In this document: piece after piece, positions 27,341 through 36,945 of the stretch | Position numbering within the stretch: position 1 is the first letter of the stretch | Layout of the letters: every line of letters starts with the position of its first letter | Source of the DNA: Microvirga sp. | Lineage (GTDB): Bacteria; Pseudomonadota; Alphaproteobacteria; Rhizobiales; Beijerinckiaceae | Assembly (NCBI GenBank): GCA_029266525.1 | Contig: JAQSWQ010000053.1 | Location: 1-64,000 of the forward strand | DNA: 64,000 bases | Direction of reading: 5' to 3' | Notes under the pieces: model-generated | The model's input: the letters and a program-made list of their open reading frames with translations, nothing else | What the model was told of the DNA's origin: nothing | Databases searched by the model: none | Program-made: the position numbers and the translations under genes

Positions 27341-28342
27341 GTGAGCGTGGGAGCGCTACGGATCGGGCTGCTCGGCGCCGGGCGGATTGGGCGCATCCAC
27401 GGCGCCAACATCGCCGCTCACCCGCGGGCGCGGCTGGCGGCGGTCGCCGATGCCGTGCCGGAGAGGGGGGAGGCCTTGGCGGCGGCGACGGGATCGCATG
27501 TGCGGGACGCCGGCTCCATCCTCGCCGACCCTGAGATCGACGCGATCCTGATCTGCACCCCGACCGACCTCCATGCCGGGCTGATCGAGGCCGCGGCGCG
27601 GCAAGGCAAGGCGGTGTTCTGCGAGAAGCCGGTCGACCTCGATGCGGCGCGGATTCGCCAATGCCTGGAGGTGGTTGCGGGCGCCGGCACGAGCTTGATG
27701 ATCGGCTTCAACCGCCGCTTCGACCCGAGCTTCTCGGCCCTCCGCACGCGCCTGCGGGCGGGCGAGATCGGCGAGCCCGAGATCGTCACCATCATCTCGC
27801 GCGACCCCGCCCCGCCGCCGCTCGACTACCTCGCCCGCTCCGGCGGGCTGTTTCGCGACATGATGATCCATGACCTCGACATGGCTCGCTTCCTGCTCGC
27901 CGACGAGCCGGTCGAGGTGCATGCGGTCGGGGCTTGCCTGGTCGACCCGGCGATCGGCGCCGCCGGCGACATCGACACCGCCGCCGTCCTCCTCAAGACC
28001 GCCTCGGGGAAGATCGCCCAGATCTCCTGCTCGCGCCGCGCCTCCTACGGCTACGACCAGCGCATCGAAGTCCATGGCGCGAAAGGGCTTTTGGCCGCCG
28101 GCAACCGCTTCGCCACGACCGTCACCAGGGCCGGCGCCGAAGGCTATGCGAGCGATCCGGCGCTGCCCTTCTTCCTCGAGCGCTACGCCGACGCCTACCG
28201 GCTCGAGCTCGACGCTTTTGTCGCCGCGGTCCTCGACGCAGGGCCGGTCTCGCCTTCCGGCGAGGACGGCTTGCGGGCTCAGATCCTCGCCGACGCGGCG
28301 ACCGAGGCGGCGCGCAACGGCCGGCCCGTGCGGGTCGGCTAA
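27341..28342 (+). CDS. iolG: Inositol 2-dehydrogenase
   Basis: Gfo/Idh/MocA-family oxidoreductase of 333 residues that oxidises myo-inositol to 2-keto-myo-inositol with NAD, the first step of the pathway. The Rossmann motif is GLLGAGRIGRIHGANIAAHP (about 9-28) and the catalytic-lysine motif is EKPVDLD (about 95). The C-terminal sheet region includes GGLFRDMMIHDLDMARFLL with the active-site Asp/His. It starts at GTG. It runs convergent with iolR and divergent from the rest of the iol genes. Confidence 0.93.
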   Translation: MSVGALRIGLLGAGRIGRIHGANIAAHPRARLAAVADAVPERGEALAAATGSHVRDAGSILADPEIDAILICTPTDLHAGLIEAAARQGKAVFCEKPVDLDAARIRQCLEVVAGAGTSLMIGFNRRFDPSFSALRTRLRAGEIGEPEIVTIISRDPAPPPLDYLARSGGLFRDMMIHDLDMARFLLADEPVEVHAVGACLVDPAIGAAGDIDTAAVLLKTASGKIAQISCSRRASYGYDQRIEVHGAKGLLAAGNRFATTVTRAGAEGYASDPALPFFLERYADAYRLELDAFVAAVLDAGPVSPSGEDGLRAQILADAATEAARNGRPVRVG

Positions 28343-28360
28343 AGCACTGAGCTGAAACGG

Positions 28361-29299
28361 CTATCCGCTCGCGTTCTGCCGCTCGGCGACCGCGACCGCG
28401 AGCGTCATCGCGACGCAGAAGGTCGCGGCCAGCGAGCGGAAGCCGCCGATGTCGGCCTCGACGATCTCGATCCTGGCGGTCGCCGCCGGGGCCAGCGGCG
28501 AGAACGGCGAATCGGTGATGGCCACCACCGGAAAACCCTTTTGCGAGAAGGCGTTGGCGAGCTCGACGGTGGCCGGCGTATAGGGCGTGAAGCTCACCGC
28601 AATCAGCGCGTCGCCGGAGCGGGCCCCGCCGAGCTGCTCGCCCGCAAGCGCCCCGACATGGTCGACGAGGCTTGCCGAAACCTCAAGCTTGCCAAGGGCA
28701 TAGGCAAGATAGGCGGCGACCGGAAAGGCGCGCCGAAGGCCGAGGAGATGGATGGTGCGCGCCTTCGCCAGCACCGCAACGGCCTGCTCGAGATCCGCGG
28801 GCGAAACCGAATCCGGCAGCCGCTCCAAGGACTTGACCGCCGAATCGCTGAAGCGCTTGAGGAGCCCGGCCGGCCCCTCCTCGGCTTCGTGGCGGAGCTT
28901 CTCGAGCCGCTCGCCATAGGGCGGCCAGCGCTCGCGCAGGCGGTCGCGGAAGATCTCCTGCAGCTCGGAAAAGCCGTTGTAGCCCAAGGATTTGGCGAAG
29001 CGGATCAGCGCCGAGGGCTGGATCTGCGCGGCTTCGGCGACCGAGGCCACGGTGCCGAAGGCGATCTCGTCGGGGTGGGAAAGCGCGAATTCCGCGGCTT
29101 GCACCAGCCGCGCCGGCAGCGCCTCGCGGCGGGCGATCAAGAGCCCCTTGAACCCCTCGAAATCGCGGGGCGGCGGGACCGCCGCCTCGGCCGGCCATTC
29201 GGCCGGCCCGCGGCCGTGCGCGGCGCCGTGCGCCTCCCGTGCGCCAGCCGGGCTCGAGCCCGGGCCGCTTGCCGGAGCGTTCGCGATTTTGGCCGTCAC
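28361..29299 (-). CDS. iolR: RpiR/MurR-family transcriptional regulator, IolR-like
   Basis: 312 residues. After a Gly/Ala-rich tail, an N-terminal HTH_6 domain (LSHPDEIAFGTVASVAEAAQ, PSALIRFAKSLGYNGFSELQ, about 75-125) precedes a sugar-isomerase (SIS) domain (about 165-290, IHLLGLRRAFPVAAYLAY). RpiR-type IolR in Rhizobiales represses inositol genes and senses a pathway intermediate through the SIS domain. Location inside the iol locus and a perfect GGAA-N6-TTCC site upstream support this. Confidence 0.88.
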   Translation of the reverse strand: MTAKIANAPASGPGSSPAGAREAHGAAHGRGPAEWPAEAAVPPPRDFEGFKGLLIARREALPARLVQAAEFALSHPDEIAFGTVASVAEAAQIQPSALIRFAKSLGYNGFSELQEIFRDRLRERWPPYGERLEKLRHEAEEGPAGLLKRFSDSAVKSLERLPDSVSPADLEQAVAVLAKARTIHLLGLRRAFPVAAYLAYALGKLEVSASLVDHVGALAGEQLGGARSGDALIAVSFTPYTPATVELANAFSQKGFPVVAITDSPFSPLAPAATARIEIVEADIGGFRSLAATFCVAMTLAVAVAERQNASG

Positions 29300-29414
29300 C
29301 TTCCGCTCGACCCGCGGCCGCGTTCGCCAATCCCTCGTCCGCTCTTCCGGTCCATCCGTTCGGCCTTCCGGTCCGGTGGCACGCCTTGTTCCGCTCCGGC
29401 TTTTGCCGGACCAT

Positions 29415-29428
29415 GGAATGAACGTTCC
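29415..29428. promoter_or_regulatory. Perfect IolR box (GGAA-N6-TTCC) upstream of iolR
   Basis: GGAATGAACGTTCC, extended to TGGAATGAACGTTCCA, is an exact match to the palindrome known for Sinorhizobium IolR. It lies about 115 bases upstream of the iolR start and 215 bases before the inositol-monophosphatase-like gene, so it suits autoregulation and control of that divergent gene. Confidence 0.72.
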
Positions 29429-29443
29429 ACAAACGCAAGCGCC

Positions 29444-29457
29444 GGAGCAGCTGTTCC
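29444..29457. promoter_or_regulatory. Second, weaker IolR-like box
   Basis: GGAGCAGCTGTTCC differs by one base from GGAA-N6-TTCC and lies inside the larger palindrome CCGGAGCAGCTGTTCCGG. Its centre is 29 bases from that of the perfect box, close to three helical turns, which would allow cooperative binding on one face of the DNA. Confidence 0.45.
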
Positions 29458-29643
29458 GGTGAACCTTCAGACGCCCGCCGCGCGAGGATGTGCGCAGGGC
29501 GTGGGCGTTCCGGCATCGCCCATGGCCGCGACCATGCCGGCGACCTCGGTCAAATGCGGACCGTCCCGGACCGATGCCGCCCTCGGCGATGGCGCTCTCC
29601 GTTCTCCCGACGTAAACAGCGCGGGCAGCCTCCCGAGCCCCTC

Positions 29644-30444
29644 TTGCCCCTCTCTCCCCATGACCTCGAGCACCGTCTCCTTGCCGCGCAGGCGATCGCG
29701 CGCGAGGCCGGCGCGCTCGGCCGGCGCCGCTTCCGCGATCGCCCGAACGCGCTCACGCTCAACTTCAAGGGCCCGCAGGATTACGTGCTCGCGAGCGACG
29801 CCGAGGTCGAATCCCTCCTGCGCCTGCGCCTCACCGAGGCCTTCCCGGAGGATGCGTTCTTCGGCGAGGAGGAGGGCGGCGAGATCGCGGCGGCCGGCCG
29901 CGGCACCTGGATCGCCGACCCGATCGACGGCACGGCGAACTTCGCCCGCGGCATCCCGCATTGGTGCGTTTCGCTGGCCTATGTCCGCGACGGCGAGGCC
30001 CTCGTCGGCGTCATCCACGACCCCGTGCACGGCCAGCTCTACGCGGCGGCGCGCGGGCGCGGCGCGACGCTCGACGGCACGCTCATCCGCATCAGCGGCC
30101 TCGGCGACATCGCGCAGGCGACGATCGAGGCCGGCTGGTCGCCCCGCGTGCCGCTCGAGCGCTATGTCGGCGTGGTCGAGCGCCTGAAGGCCGCCGGCGC
30201 TTCGGTGCGCCGCGCAGGCTCGGGCGCGCTCGCCTTGGCCTATGTCGCGGCCGGCCGCATGGAGGCCTATGTCGAGCTCCACATGAACCCCTGGGACGCG
30301 CTTGCCGGGCTGGTCCTGGTCGAGGAGGCGGGCGGCCATGTGAACAACTACCTCGCCGGCGACGGGCTCACCAAGGGCAACCCGATCCTCGCCTGCACGC
30401 CGGAACTGGCGGCAGTGCTGGGGGAGGGGACCGGGGTGCGGTAA
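29644..30444 (+). CDS. Inositol monophosphatase family protein
   Basis: Mg-dependent phosphatase of about 266 residues. The family motifs are GEEEGG (metal Glu), WIADPIDGTANFARGIPHW (DPIDGT) and MNPWDALAGLVLVEEAGG. It would remove phosphate from inositol-1-phosphate or a related sugar phosphate; HisN-type histidinol-phosphatase activity is an alternative. The start is uncertain: the frame is open much further upstream, but homology begins near SPHDLEHRLLAAQAIAREAG, and I use a TTG just before it. The location beside iolR favours a role in feeding inositol into the pathway. Confidence 0.82.
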   Translation: MPLSPHDLEHRLLAAQAIAREAGALGRRRFRDRPNALTLNFKGPQDYVLASDAEVESLLRLRLTEAFPEDAFFGEEEGGEIAAAGRGTWIADPIDGTANFARGIPHWCVSLAYVRDGEALVGVIHDPVHGQLYAAARGRGATLDGTLIRISGLGDIAQATIEAGWSPRVPLERYVGVVERLKAAGASVRRAGSGALALAYVAAGRMEAYVELHMNPWDALAGLVLVEEAGGHVNNYLAGDGLTKGNPILACTPELAAVLGEGTGVR

Positions 30445-30460
30445 GCGCCGCTGTTTGCAT

Positions 30461-30495
30461 CGTCATCGCCAAGCTTGACCCGCGATCCAGGCCAC
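30461..30495. repeat. GTCATCGCC-type dispersed repeat
   Basis: CGTCATCGCCAAGCTTGACC followed by CGCGATCCAGGCCA resembles the GTCAT-CGC...GCTTGACCCG...GATCCA repeats common in Rhizobiales. ATCCAGGCCAC recurs 150 bases on, just before the restriction-modification gene. The rest of the gap to 30661 holds no gene. Confidence 0.5.
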
Positions 30496-30661
30496 CGCCG
30501 CGCGCTGGCCGGATCGGCCCCGCATAACTGGAGAGAGGGTCGATTCCCGGCGCGCTCGAGCGCCTCGTTATCGCCGGTGGCGTCGGCTGTGCATGGCCGT
30601 CGCGGGGCCTTCCGAGTAGCCCTGAAGCGGTCTATCCAGGCCACATCCTATAGGAGCGGCC

Positions 30662-33600
30662 GTGGCGCAGAGCGCGCGCACCCTCGACATCCTCCGCCAC
30701 CTCGCCTCGAAGCCCGGCCATGACGAGGTCAAGGCCGACTTCCGCGAGCTGCTGATCGAGGAGTTCCGGCGCCGAGCGCAGCGCGCTCGATTTCGAGCGG
30801 CGCGTGCCGGAGGTAAGGGGACGTCTCGACGCCCTCATCGGCCGCACCGTCTTCGAGGCGAAGAGCGATCTCGTCAAGGAATGGGAGGATGTCGCCCGGC
30901 GGATGCCGGACTACCTGGCCGATCGCGAGCGCGAGGAGCGCGCCCGCTTCGTCCGCATCGCCAGCGACGGGCTGCGCTGGGCCGTCTTCGAGCTGACGGG
31001 CGGCACGCTCGCCAAGCTGAAGGAGACGCAGCTCGATCCCGAGAAGCCCGAGTTCTTCCTTGCCTGGCTCGATGGCGCGGTGGCGCTCAAGAAGGAGCTG
31101 CCGCCAGACCCGCTCACGATCCGGCTGGAGCTGGGCCAGGATTCGGTCGCCTATCGGCGCGCCTCGGCGGCCCTGCAGGCGCTCTGGGCGAAGCTCAAGG
31201 ACGAGCCCGCGGCGGCGTTGAAGCGCCAGCTTTGGGCGCAGCTCCTCAAGCTCGTCTACGGCAAGGACGTCGAGAGCGACGCGCTCTGGTTCCAGCACAC
31301 CTTCCTGGTGGTGGTCGCAAAGGCGATCGCGGTCGCCGTGCTCGACCTGCGCGAGGACGACCCGAAGCAGCTGCTATCGGGACGCGCCTTCGAGGCGGCA
31401 GGCATCGGCGGCGCCGTCGAAAGCGACTTCTTCGACTGGATCGTCGCCGATCCGGACGGCGAGGACCTCGTCCGGCGCATCATGATCCACGTGCGCCGCT
31501 TCCGGCTCGGCGAGGTCCAGAGCGACGTGCTCAAGGTGCTCTACGAATCGCTGATCGACCGCGACGAACGCCACGGGCTTGGCGAGTACTACACGCCCGA
31601 TTGGCTCGCCGCGAAGGTGGTGCGCCGCGCGGTCGAGCGCCCCTTGGAGCAGCGCGTGCTCGATCCGGCCTGCGGCTCCGGCACCTTCCTCTTCCACGCC
31701 GTCCGCAACTTCCTGGCCGAGGCCGAGGAGGGCGATATGCGGCCCGCCGACCGGGCCCGCGAGGCGACCGAGAAGGTCGCCGGCATGGACATCCATCCGG
31801 TCGCGGTGATCATTGCCCGCGTCACCTATCTCCTGGCGCTCGCCCCGGCGCTCGCGAACCGCGCCGGCGCGCTCTCGATCCCGGTCTATCTCGGCGATGC
31901 CATGCAGCTCTCCGTCAGCGACGTGATGGGGCTGAAGGAGCTGACGGTGCGGGTGCCGGCCGGCCCGGACGGCACGGGGGCGACGAAGCTCGACTTCCCG
32001 GATTTCTTCTGCCGCGACCCGGCGCTGTTCGACAAATCCGTCGAGGCGATGCGGTCGGGCAGCGAGGCCGGCCTCGACCGCCGCCAATTCGAGGCGCGCG
32101 TAGTCCGCATCGCCGAGCAGCATTACAAGCGCGATCTCCGCAAGGAGGAGGAGGCCGCGATCGCGGATCTCGGAGGCACCTACGAGACCTTCGACAAGCT
32201 CCGGCGCGAGGGCCGCGACTCGGTCTGGGCCTATGTGGCGCGCAACCTGTCGCGGCCGCTCGCCTATTCGGGAGGCGCCAACGGCGGCGGTCCGGGCGCC
32301 TGGGCCGAGGTCGTCGTCGGCAACCCGCCCTGGGTGGCCTTCCGGCACATGAGCCCGGACCTGCAGAAGCGCTTCAAGGAGCTGGCCCAGGCTGAGCGTG
32401 TCTATGTCGGCGGCAAGCTTGCGACTCAGAACGACCTCTGCGCCTTGTTCACGGTGCGCGCGGCAGCGCTCTACCTGCGCGCCGCGGGCCGGCTCGGCTT
32501 CGTGCTGCCGTTTGCGGCATTGACGCGCGGCCAGTTCGAGCGCCTGCGCGCTGGCTCCTTTATGTCCGCGCGCCTTGCCTATGACGAGGCCTGGACCATG
32601 GACGACGGCGTGCAGCCACTCTTCCCGGTTCCCTCCTGCGTGGTGTTCGCGCGCCGTCGGGCCGTGTCATCGCCGGTGCCTGAGATGGTGACGGCCTACG
32701 CGGGCACGCTGCCGTTCCGGGATGCGCCCGAGGAGATCGCCGACAATCGGCTGACCGTCGCGAAGGTCCGCCGTCCCAGTGAGGCGAGCTTCGAGGGCGG
32801 CTCGACCTATCGCAAAGGGTTCCGACAAGGTGCGACCCTCGTTCCGCGGATGCTCTGCCTTGTCGAGCGGCGCACGACAGGACGCCTCGGCGGAAACCCG
32901 GCGGCACCGTCCGTCGCGAGCCGCCGCTCGAGCCAAGAGAAGCGGCCGTGGAAAGACTTGCCGGGCATCGAGGCCAGCGTCGAGGCGGAGTTCCTGCGTC
33001 CGGTGCTCCTCGGCGAGAGCATCCTGCCCTACAGAGTGTTCCGACCCTTCGAGGGCGTCATACCGACTACCGCTAAGGGCGACGTGCTCGACGCCGACGG
33101 CGCAGCCAATCGCGGCTACACGGGCTTGCACCGCTGGATGAAACAAGCTGAGGCAGTATGGAACGGCAGCGCCGAATCCAGCATGAGTCTTATTGCGCGG
33201 TGGAATTACCACAACGAGCTTGGCGCGCAGTTTCCTATCCGCGGTCCTCGGATTGTTTATGCGGCGTCTGGTACACAACCTGCCGCTTGCGTCCTCGCCG
33301 ACTCAACAGCCGTCGTCGAACACGCGATTTATTGGTCCCGGACTGGCACATTGGATGAGTCCTTTCCTCGCCGCCATCCTCAACAGCGAGACAGTACGCG
33401 CGCGGACGGAGGAGTTCCAAGCGCGCGGGCAGTTCGGGGCCCGTCATTTTGATAAGGTGGTTTTCACCCTTCCCATTGCCCGCTTTGAGGCGGGCAACGC
33501 TCTCCACCAGAACCTCGCCGCGGCGGCCCGGGAGGCCGAGGCTGTCGCGGCAGCGGTGGCGCTGCCCGAGGGCGTGCGCTTCCAGCGCGCCCGCAAGCTC

Positions 33601-33678
33601 GTCCGCGACGCCTTGACCGAAGCCGGCGTCGCGCCGCGCATCGACGCGCTCGTAGCTCGGCTGCTCGACCGAAGCTGA
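30662..33678 (+). pseudogene. Single-chain (type IIG-like) restriction-modification enzyme, two frameshifts
   Basis: Adenine-specific methyltransferase with an attached nuclease-like N-terminus. The N-terminus (MAQSARTLDILRHLASKPGH) is in one frame. From RVPEVRGRLDALIGRTVFEAKSDL onward the frame changes, and the last ~105 residues (LAAILNSETVRARTEEFQAR) are in a third frame. Removing one C near 30771 and one T near 33365 restores one chain of about 1,005 residues. GRLD-x8-FEAKS looks like a PD-(D/E)XK nuclease site. Methylase motif I is DPACGSGTFLFHAV and motif IV is VVVGNPPWVAF. YYTPDWLA precedes motif I as usual. The C-terminal third should be the target-recognition domain. As read, the gene would not give a full protein. 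Confidence 0.85.
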
Positions 33679-33780
33679 TCGGCGTTTCGGCGGTTCTGCG
33701 GGGCCTGGTTCCCGGCCAGCTCGGACCGCCGCTGTGCAGGAACCGCCCTTCGGTGACATCAATCTGGCAATGAGATCGCC

Positions 33781-34413
33781 TTGACCTCCCTGCTGCAGAA
33801 ATACCAGCGCATCGCGCCCTTCTACGACCTGCTCGATCTTGCCTTCGAGCGAAGGCGCTATCGGCGCATGCGGCCGATGCTGTTTCGCGGGCTCGCCGGC
33901 CGCATCCTCGACGCGGGAGTCGGGACCGGGCGCAACATCGAATTCTACCCCGCCGGCGCCGAGACGGTCGGCGTGGACTTGAGCTCCGCCATGCTGCGGC
34001 GGGCCGAGCGAAGGCGGGCGGTGCTGGGCCGGCGGGTCGAGCTCCGGCAGATGGACGTGACCCGGCTCGACTTTCCGGACGCCTCCTTCGACGCGGCGGT
34101 CGCGACCTTCCTGTTCTGCGTGCTGCCGGACGATCGCCAAGTCCCGGCGCTGCGCGAATTGGCGCGGGTCGTGAAGCCCGGCGGGCCGATCCGCCTCCTC
34201 GAATATGTGCGGCCGGCCGACCCGCTCCGCCGCGCCGTCACGCGCCTGTGGGAGCCCTGGATGGCCTTCGCCTACGGCGCCGGCTTCGACCGCCGCACCG
34301 AGGAGCGCCTGCCCGAGGCCGGGCTCGAGCTCGTCGAGGCGCGCTTCGTCCACGCGGATCTCATCCGGCTGATCGAGGCGCGGGCGCCCATGCGCGCCGA
34401 CCCCGCCGCTTGA
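33781..34413 (+). CDS. Class I SAM-dependent methyltransferase (UbiE-like)
   Basis: 210 residues with the SAM-binding motif ILDAGVGTGRNIEFYP (about 41-56), acidic loop VGVDLSSAMLRRA and post-motif FDAAVATFLFCVLPD. KPGGPIRLLEYVRP closes the fold. Such UbiE-like enzymes methylate small molecules or lipids; the substrate is unknown. It starts at TTG (TSLLQKYQRIAPFYDLL). Convergent with the DUF3095 gene. Confidence 0.82.
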   Translation: MTSLLQKYQRIAPFYDLLDLAFERRRYRRMRPMLFRGLAGRILDAGVGTGRNIEFYPAGAETVGVDLSSAMLRRAERRRAVLGRRVELRQMDVTRLDFPDASFDAAVATFLFCVLPDDRQVPALRELARVVKPGGPIRLLEYVRPADPLRRAVTRLWEPWMAFAYGAGFDRRTEERLPEAGLELVEARFVHADLIRLIEARAPMRADPAA

Positions 34414-34431
34414 GCCCGTGAGCCCCCTTGT

Positions 34432-35580
34432 TCAGACGGCGGCCTTGATCGCCTGGGCCGCCGCGGCATAGCCGCCGCTCGCGCCGTCGACGAAGTGGAC
34501 GTGATTGCTGCGGGTCGGCGAGGGGACGAAGCAGGTCATCAGGGCGGCGTCCTGGCGATGCGTCCCGGAGCGCGCGATGCCCGCCTCCTCCGCTTCCGCC
34601 AGCCGCGCCTCGATGCGGTCGGCAAGCGCCGGCGGGCAGTCGAGCGTCATGCGCAAGCCGTCGTCGAACTTGCGGAAGTCGGTGTTCTCGACCAGTTGCC
34701 GCAGATAGCGCGCCGGATCGAAGCCGCCGACCCGCACGCCGGTCTTGAAGATCGCATGCGCGGCAAGCGTCCTCGCCCCGACCCAGAGGCGGGCGGCGAG
34801 CGGAGATCGTTGGTGCAGCGCCGAGGAGCGCGCCTCGAGATCGAGGCCGGCCGGCGGCCAGCGCGGGGCCGGGCCGCCGGCGGGCACCGGCCGCCCGACC
34901 TCGGCTGCGCCTTCCGCGAGACGCAGGATCGCGCCGACCAGCTCCTCGAATCCGGCGGCGTCCGCAGCTGGCCCGGGGATCACGATCAGCGAGAGGACGA
35001 CGCCGCGCTGCGACCTGATCTCGTCGAAGCGGCAGGAGAGGCCGGCGAGATCCGGGCGCGTCCCCGCCGGCGCGAGCTCGAGCGCGAAGGCGCCGGCCTT
35101 CATCCGCGCTTCGGCCCAGGCGAGGCCGCCGCCCGCGAACATCGCATAAGCCACGTCGGGCGAGGGGGCGAAACGGGCGACGCGCACGTCGAGGCCGGCC
35201 CCGCGGACCGCTTCGATCGGCACCAGCGCCGCCCGCATGGTCAGGTCGAGCTCGTCGCGCACCCAACGGGCGACCGAGGCGAGGGCATCGCGTCCGAGAT
35301 CGGCCCGGGCCGGCGGCAGCGCGAAGCTCGCGCCGTCGCCGCCGAAGGCAAAGGGGAAATCGTCCTGCCCGAGCAAGTTGGCGACCGCCGCGATCACCGC
35401 GGCCGCGGCGGTGTTCACTGTCTTGTAGCGCCCGGCCTCGATCGCCGCGGTCGAGCGGACGATATCGGAGAGGCCGAGCACCCAGCCGGCGGGCAAGGGC
35501 GTGTAGACCGATGCATCCGCAAGCCGGGCGAAGCTCTGCAGCCTCGGGAGGCCTTCGTAGAAGCTCGTCTCTGCCGTCAT
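34432..35580 (-). CDS. DUF3095 domain protein (nucleotide-cyclase-like motifs)
   Basis: 382 residues matching DUF3095, starting MTAETSFYEGLPRLQSFARL. The segment LGLSDIVRSTAAIEAGRYKTVN, followed by DDFPFAFGGDGASFALP, has the spacing of the two metal-binding Asp motifs of class III cyclases and GGDEF-like folds. This resemblance is seen by eye and activity is unproven. Most of the remaining sequence has no recognisable domain. It is divergent from the cycloisomerase-like gene. Confidence 0.78.
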   Translation of the reverse strand: MTAETSFYEGLPRLQSFARLADASVYTPLPAGWVLGLSDIVRSTAAIEAGRYKTVNTAAAAVIAAVANLLGQDDFPFAFGGDGASFALPPARADLGRDALASVARWVRDELDLTMRAALVPIEAVRGAGLDVRVARFAPSPDVAYAMFAGGGLAWAEARMKAGAFALELAPAGTRPDLAGLSCRFDEIRSQRGVVLSLIVIPGPAADAAGFEELVGAILRLAEGAAEVGRPVPAGGPAPRWPPAGLDLEARSSALHQRSPLAARLWVGARTLAAHAIFKTGVRVGGFDPARYLRQLVENTDFRKFDDGLRMTLDCPPALADRIEARLAEAEEAGIARSGTHRQDAALMTCFVPSPTRSNHVHFVDGASGGYAAAAQAIKAAV

Positions 35581-35685
35581 GCGCCCGATGAGGCGGAGAT
35601 TGGCGGCGATGTTGTGGCCGCCTGGAGGTCGCGGCGGAACGCCCGTATGAGGGGCAGCCCTCACCGCCGGATCGAGCCTCCACTC

Positions 35686-36813
35686 ATGAAGATCGCAGCC
35701 GTCAACACCTACGTCCTCAGCGCCGATCTCGAGACGCCCTTCGCCTACTCGCAGGCCTGGTACGCGACGCGCATGGCGCTGATCGTCGAGGTCGTCGCCG
35801 ACCACGGGCTGTCCGGCTTCGGCGAGGTCTATGGGCCGCCGCGGCCGAACCGCGGCGTCGTCGAGGCCTATGCGCCGCTGCTTGTCGGCGAGGACCCGTT
35901 CGCGATCGAGCGGCATTGGCAGCGCCTGTACAACCACCTGCGCGACCACGGCCAGCGCGGCCTTGCGATCCAGGCGCTGAGCGGCATCGACATTGCGCTG
36001 TGGGACCTCAAGGGCAAGGCCCTCGGCCTGCCGGTGCATGTGCTGATGGGCGGGCCGATCCGCGAGCGCGTGCGCGCCTACGCCACCGGCCTCTACCGCC
36101 GCGACCGGCCCGATCACGAGGCCTATCTGCGCGAGGAGGCGGCGTCCTATGTCGAGGCCGGTTTCACCGCGATGAAGCTCAAGACCGGCTGGGGCGTTGC
36201 CGAGGATGTGCGCCTCACCCGGGCCTTGCGTGACGAGATCGGCGGCGAGGTCGAGCTGATGGTCGACGCGAACCACGCCTACGACGCCGTCGACGCGCTG
36301 GCTTACGTGCGCAAGGTCGAGGATCTCGACATAGGCTGGTTCGAGGAGCCGGTCGCGCCCGAGGATTACGACGGCTACCGAGAGGTCAAGGCCGGCGGCA
36401 CGATTCCGGTCGCCGGCGGCGAGTGCTCCTTCACGCGCTACGGCTTCCGGCGGCTCCTCACCGAGCGCCTCGTCGACATCGCCCAGCCCGACACCTGCGC
36501 GGCGGGAGGGCTCTCGGAATGCAAGAAGATCGCCGACATGGCACAGGCATTCGGCGTGCGCTACGTGCCGCATTGCTGGGGCACCGGCATCGCCCGCGCA
36601 GCCGCGCTGCAACTCCTCGCCGTGCTTCCGCACAATCCGCCGGGCCTTCACGCCACCGAGCCGCTGCTCGAGTTCGACATGAGCGAGCACCCGATCCGCG
36701 ACGCGGTCACGACCGAGCCGATCGTGCAGGAGGACGGGTTCGTGCGCGTCCCGACCGGACCGGGGCTGGGCATCGAGGTCGATCGCGCCACGCTCGAGCG
36801 GTTCCGCGCCTGA
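35686..36813 (+). CDS. Mandelate racemase/muconate lactonizing enzyme, D-galactarolactone cycloisomerase-like
   Basis: Enolase-superfamily enzyme of 375 residues. The catalytic and metal residues are visible: KLKTGWG (KxK-like base), LMVDANHAYD (Asp), WFEEPVAPE (Glu), VAGGECSF (Glu) and VPHCWGTG (His). From memory, the overall pattern (LRDHGQRGLAIQALSGIDIA, then the PHxWGTG end) resembles the D-galactarolactone cycloisomerase of Agrobacterium. It could act on a sugar-acid lactone or be another acid-sugar dehydratase. No other uronate gene is adjacent. Confidence 0.85.
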   Translation: MKIAAVNTYVLSADLETPFAYSQAWYATRMALIVEVVADHGLSGFGEVYGPPRPNRGVVEAYAPLLVGEDPFAIERHWQRLYNHLRDHGQRGLAIQALSGIDIALWDLKGKALGLPVHVLMGGPIRERVRAYATGLYRRDRPDHEAYLREEAASYVEAGFTAMKLKTGWGVAEDVRLTRALRDEIGGEVELMVDANHAYDAVDALAYVRKVEDLDIGWFEEPVAPEDYDGYREVKAGGTIPVAGGECSFTRYGFRRLLTERLVDIAQPDTCAAGGLSECKKIADMAQAFGVRYVPHCWGTGIARAAALQLLAVLPHNPPGLHATEPLLEFDMSEHPIRDAVTTEPIVQEDGFVRVPTGPGLGIEVDRATLERFRA

Positions 36814-36945
36814 GCCGCGAATCTCGGCCCCCCCGAGGGGCGAACGTCCCTTGCTGCTCCTCCATGGAGGGCACTAGGACCGACCATGGCGCGCCCGGCA
36901 GCGGGGCGGACATGCTACAGTCGCACCTGCTTCGAGGAGCGGCGG

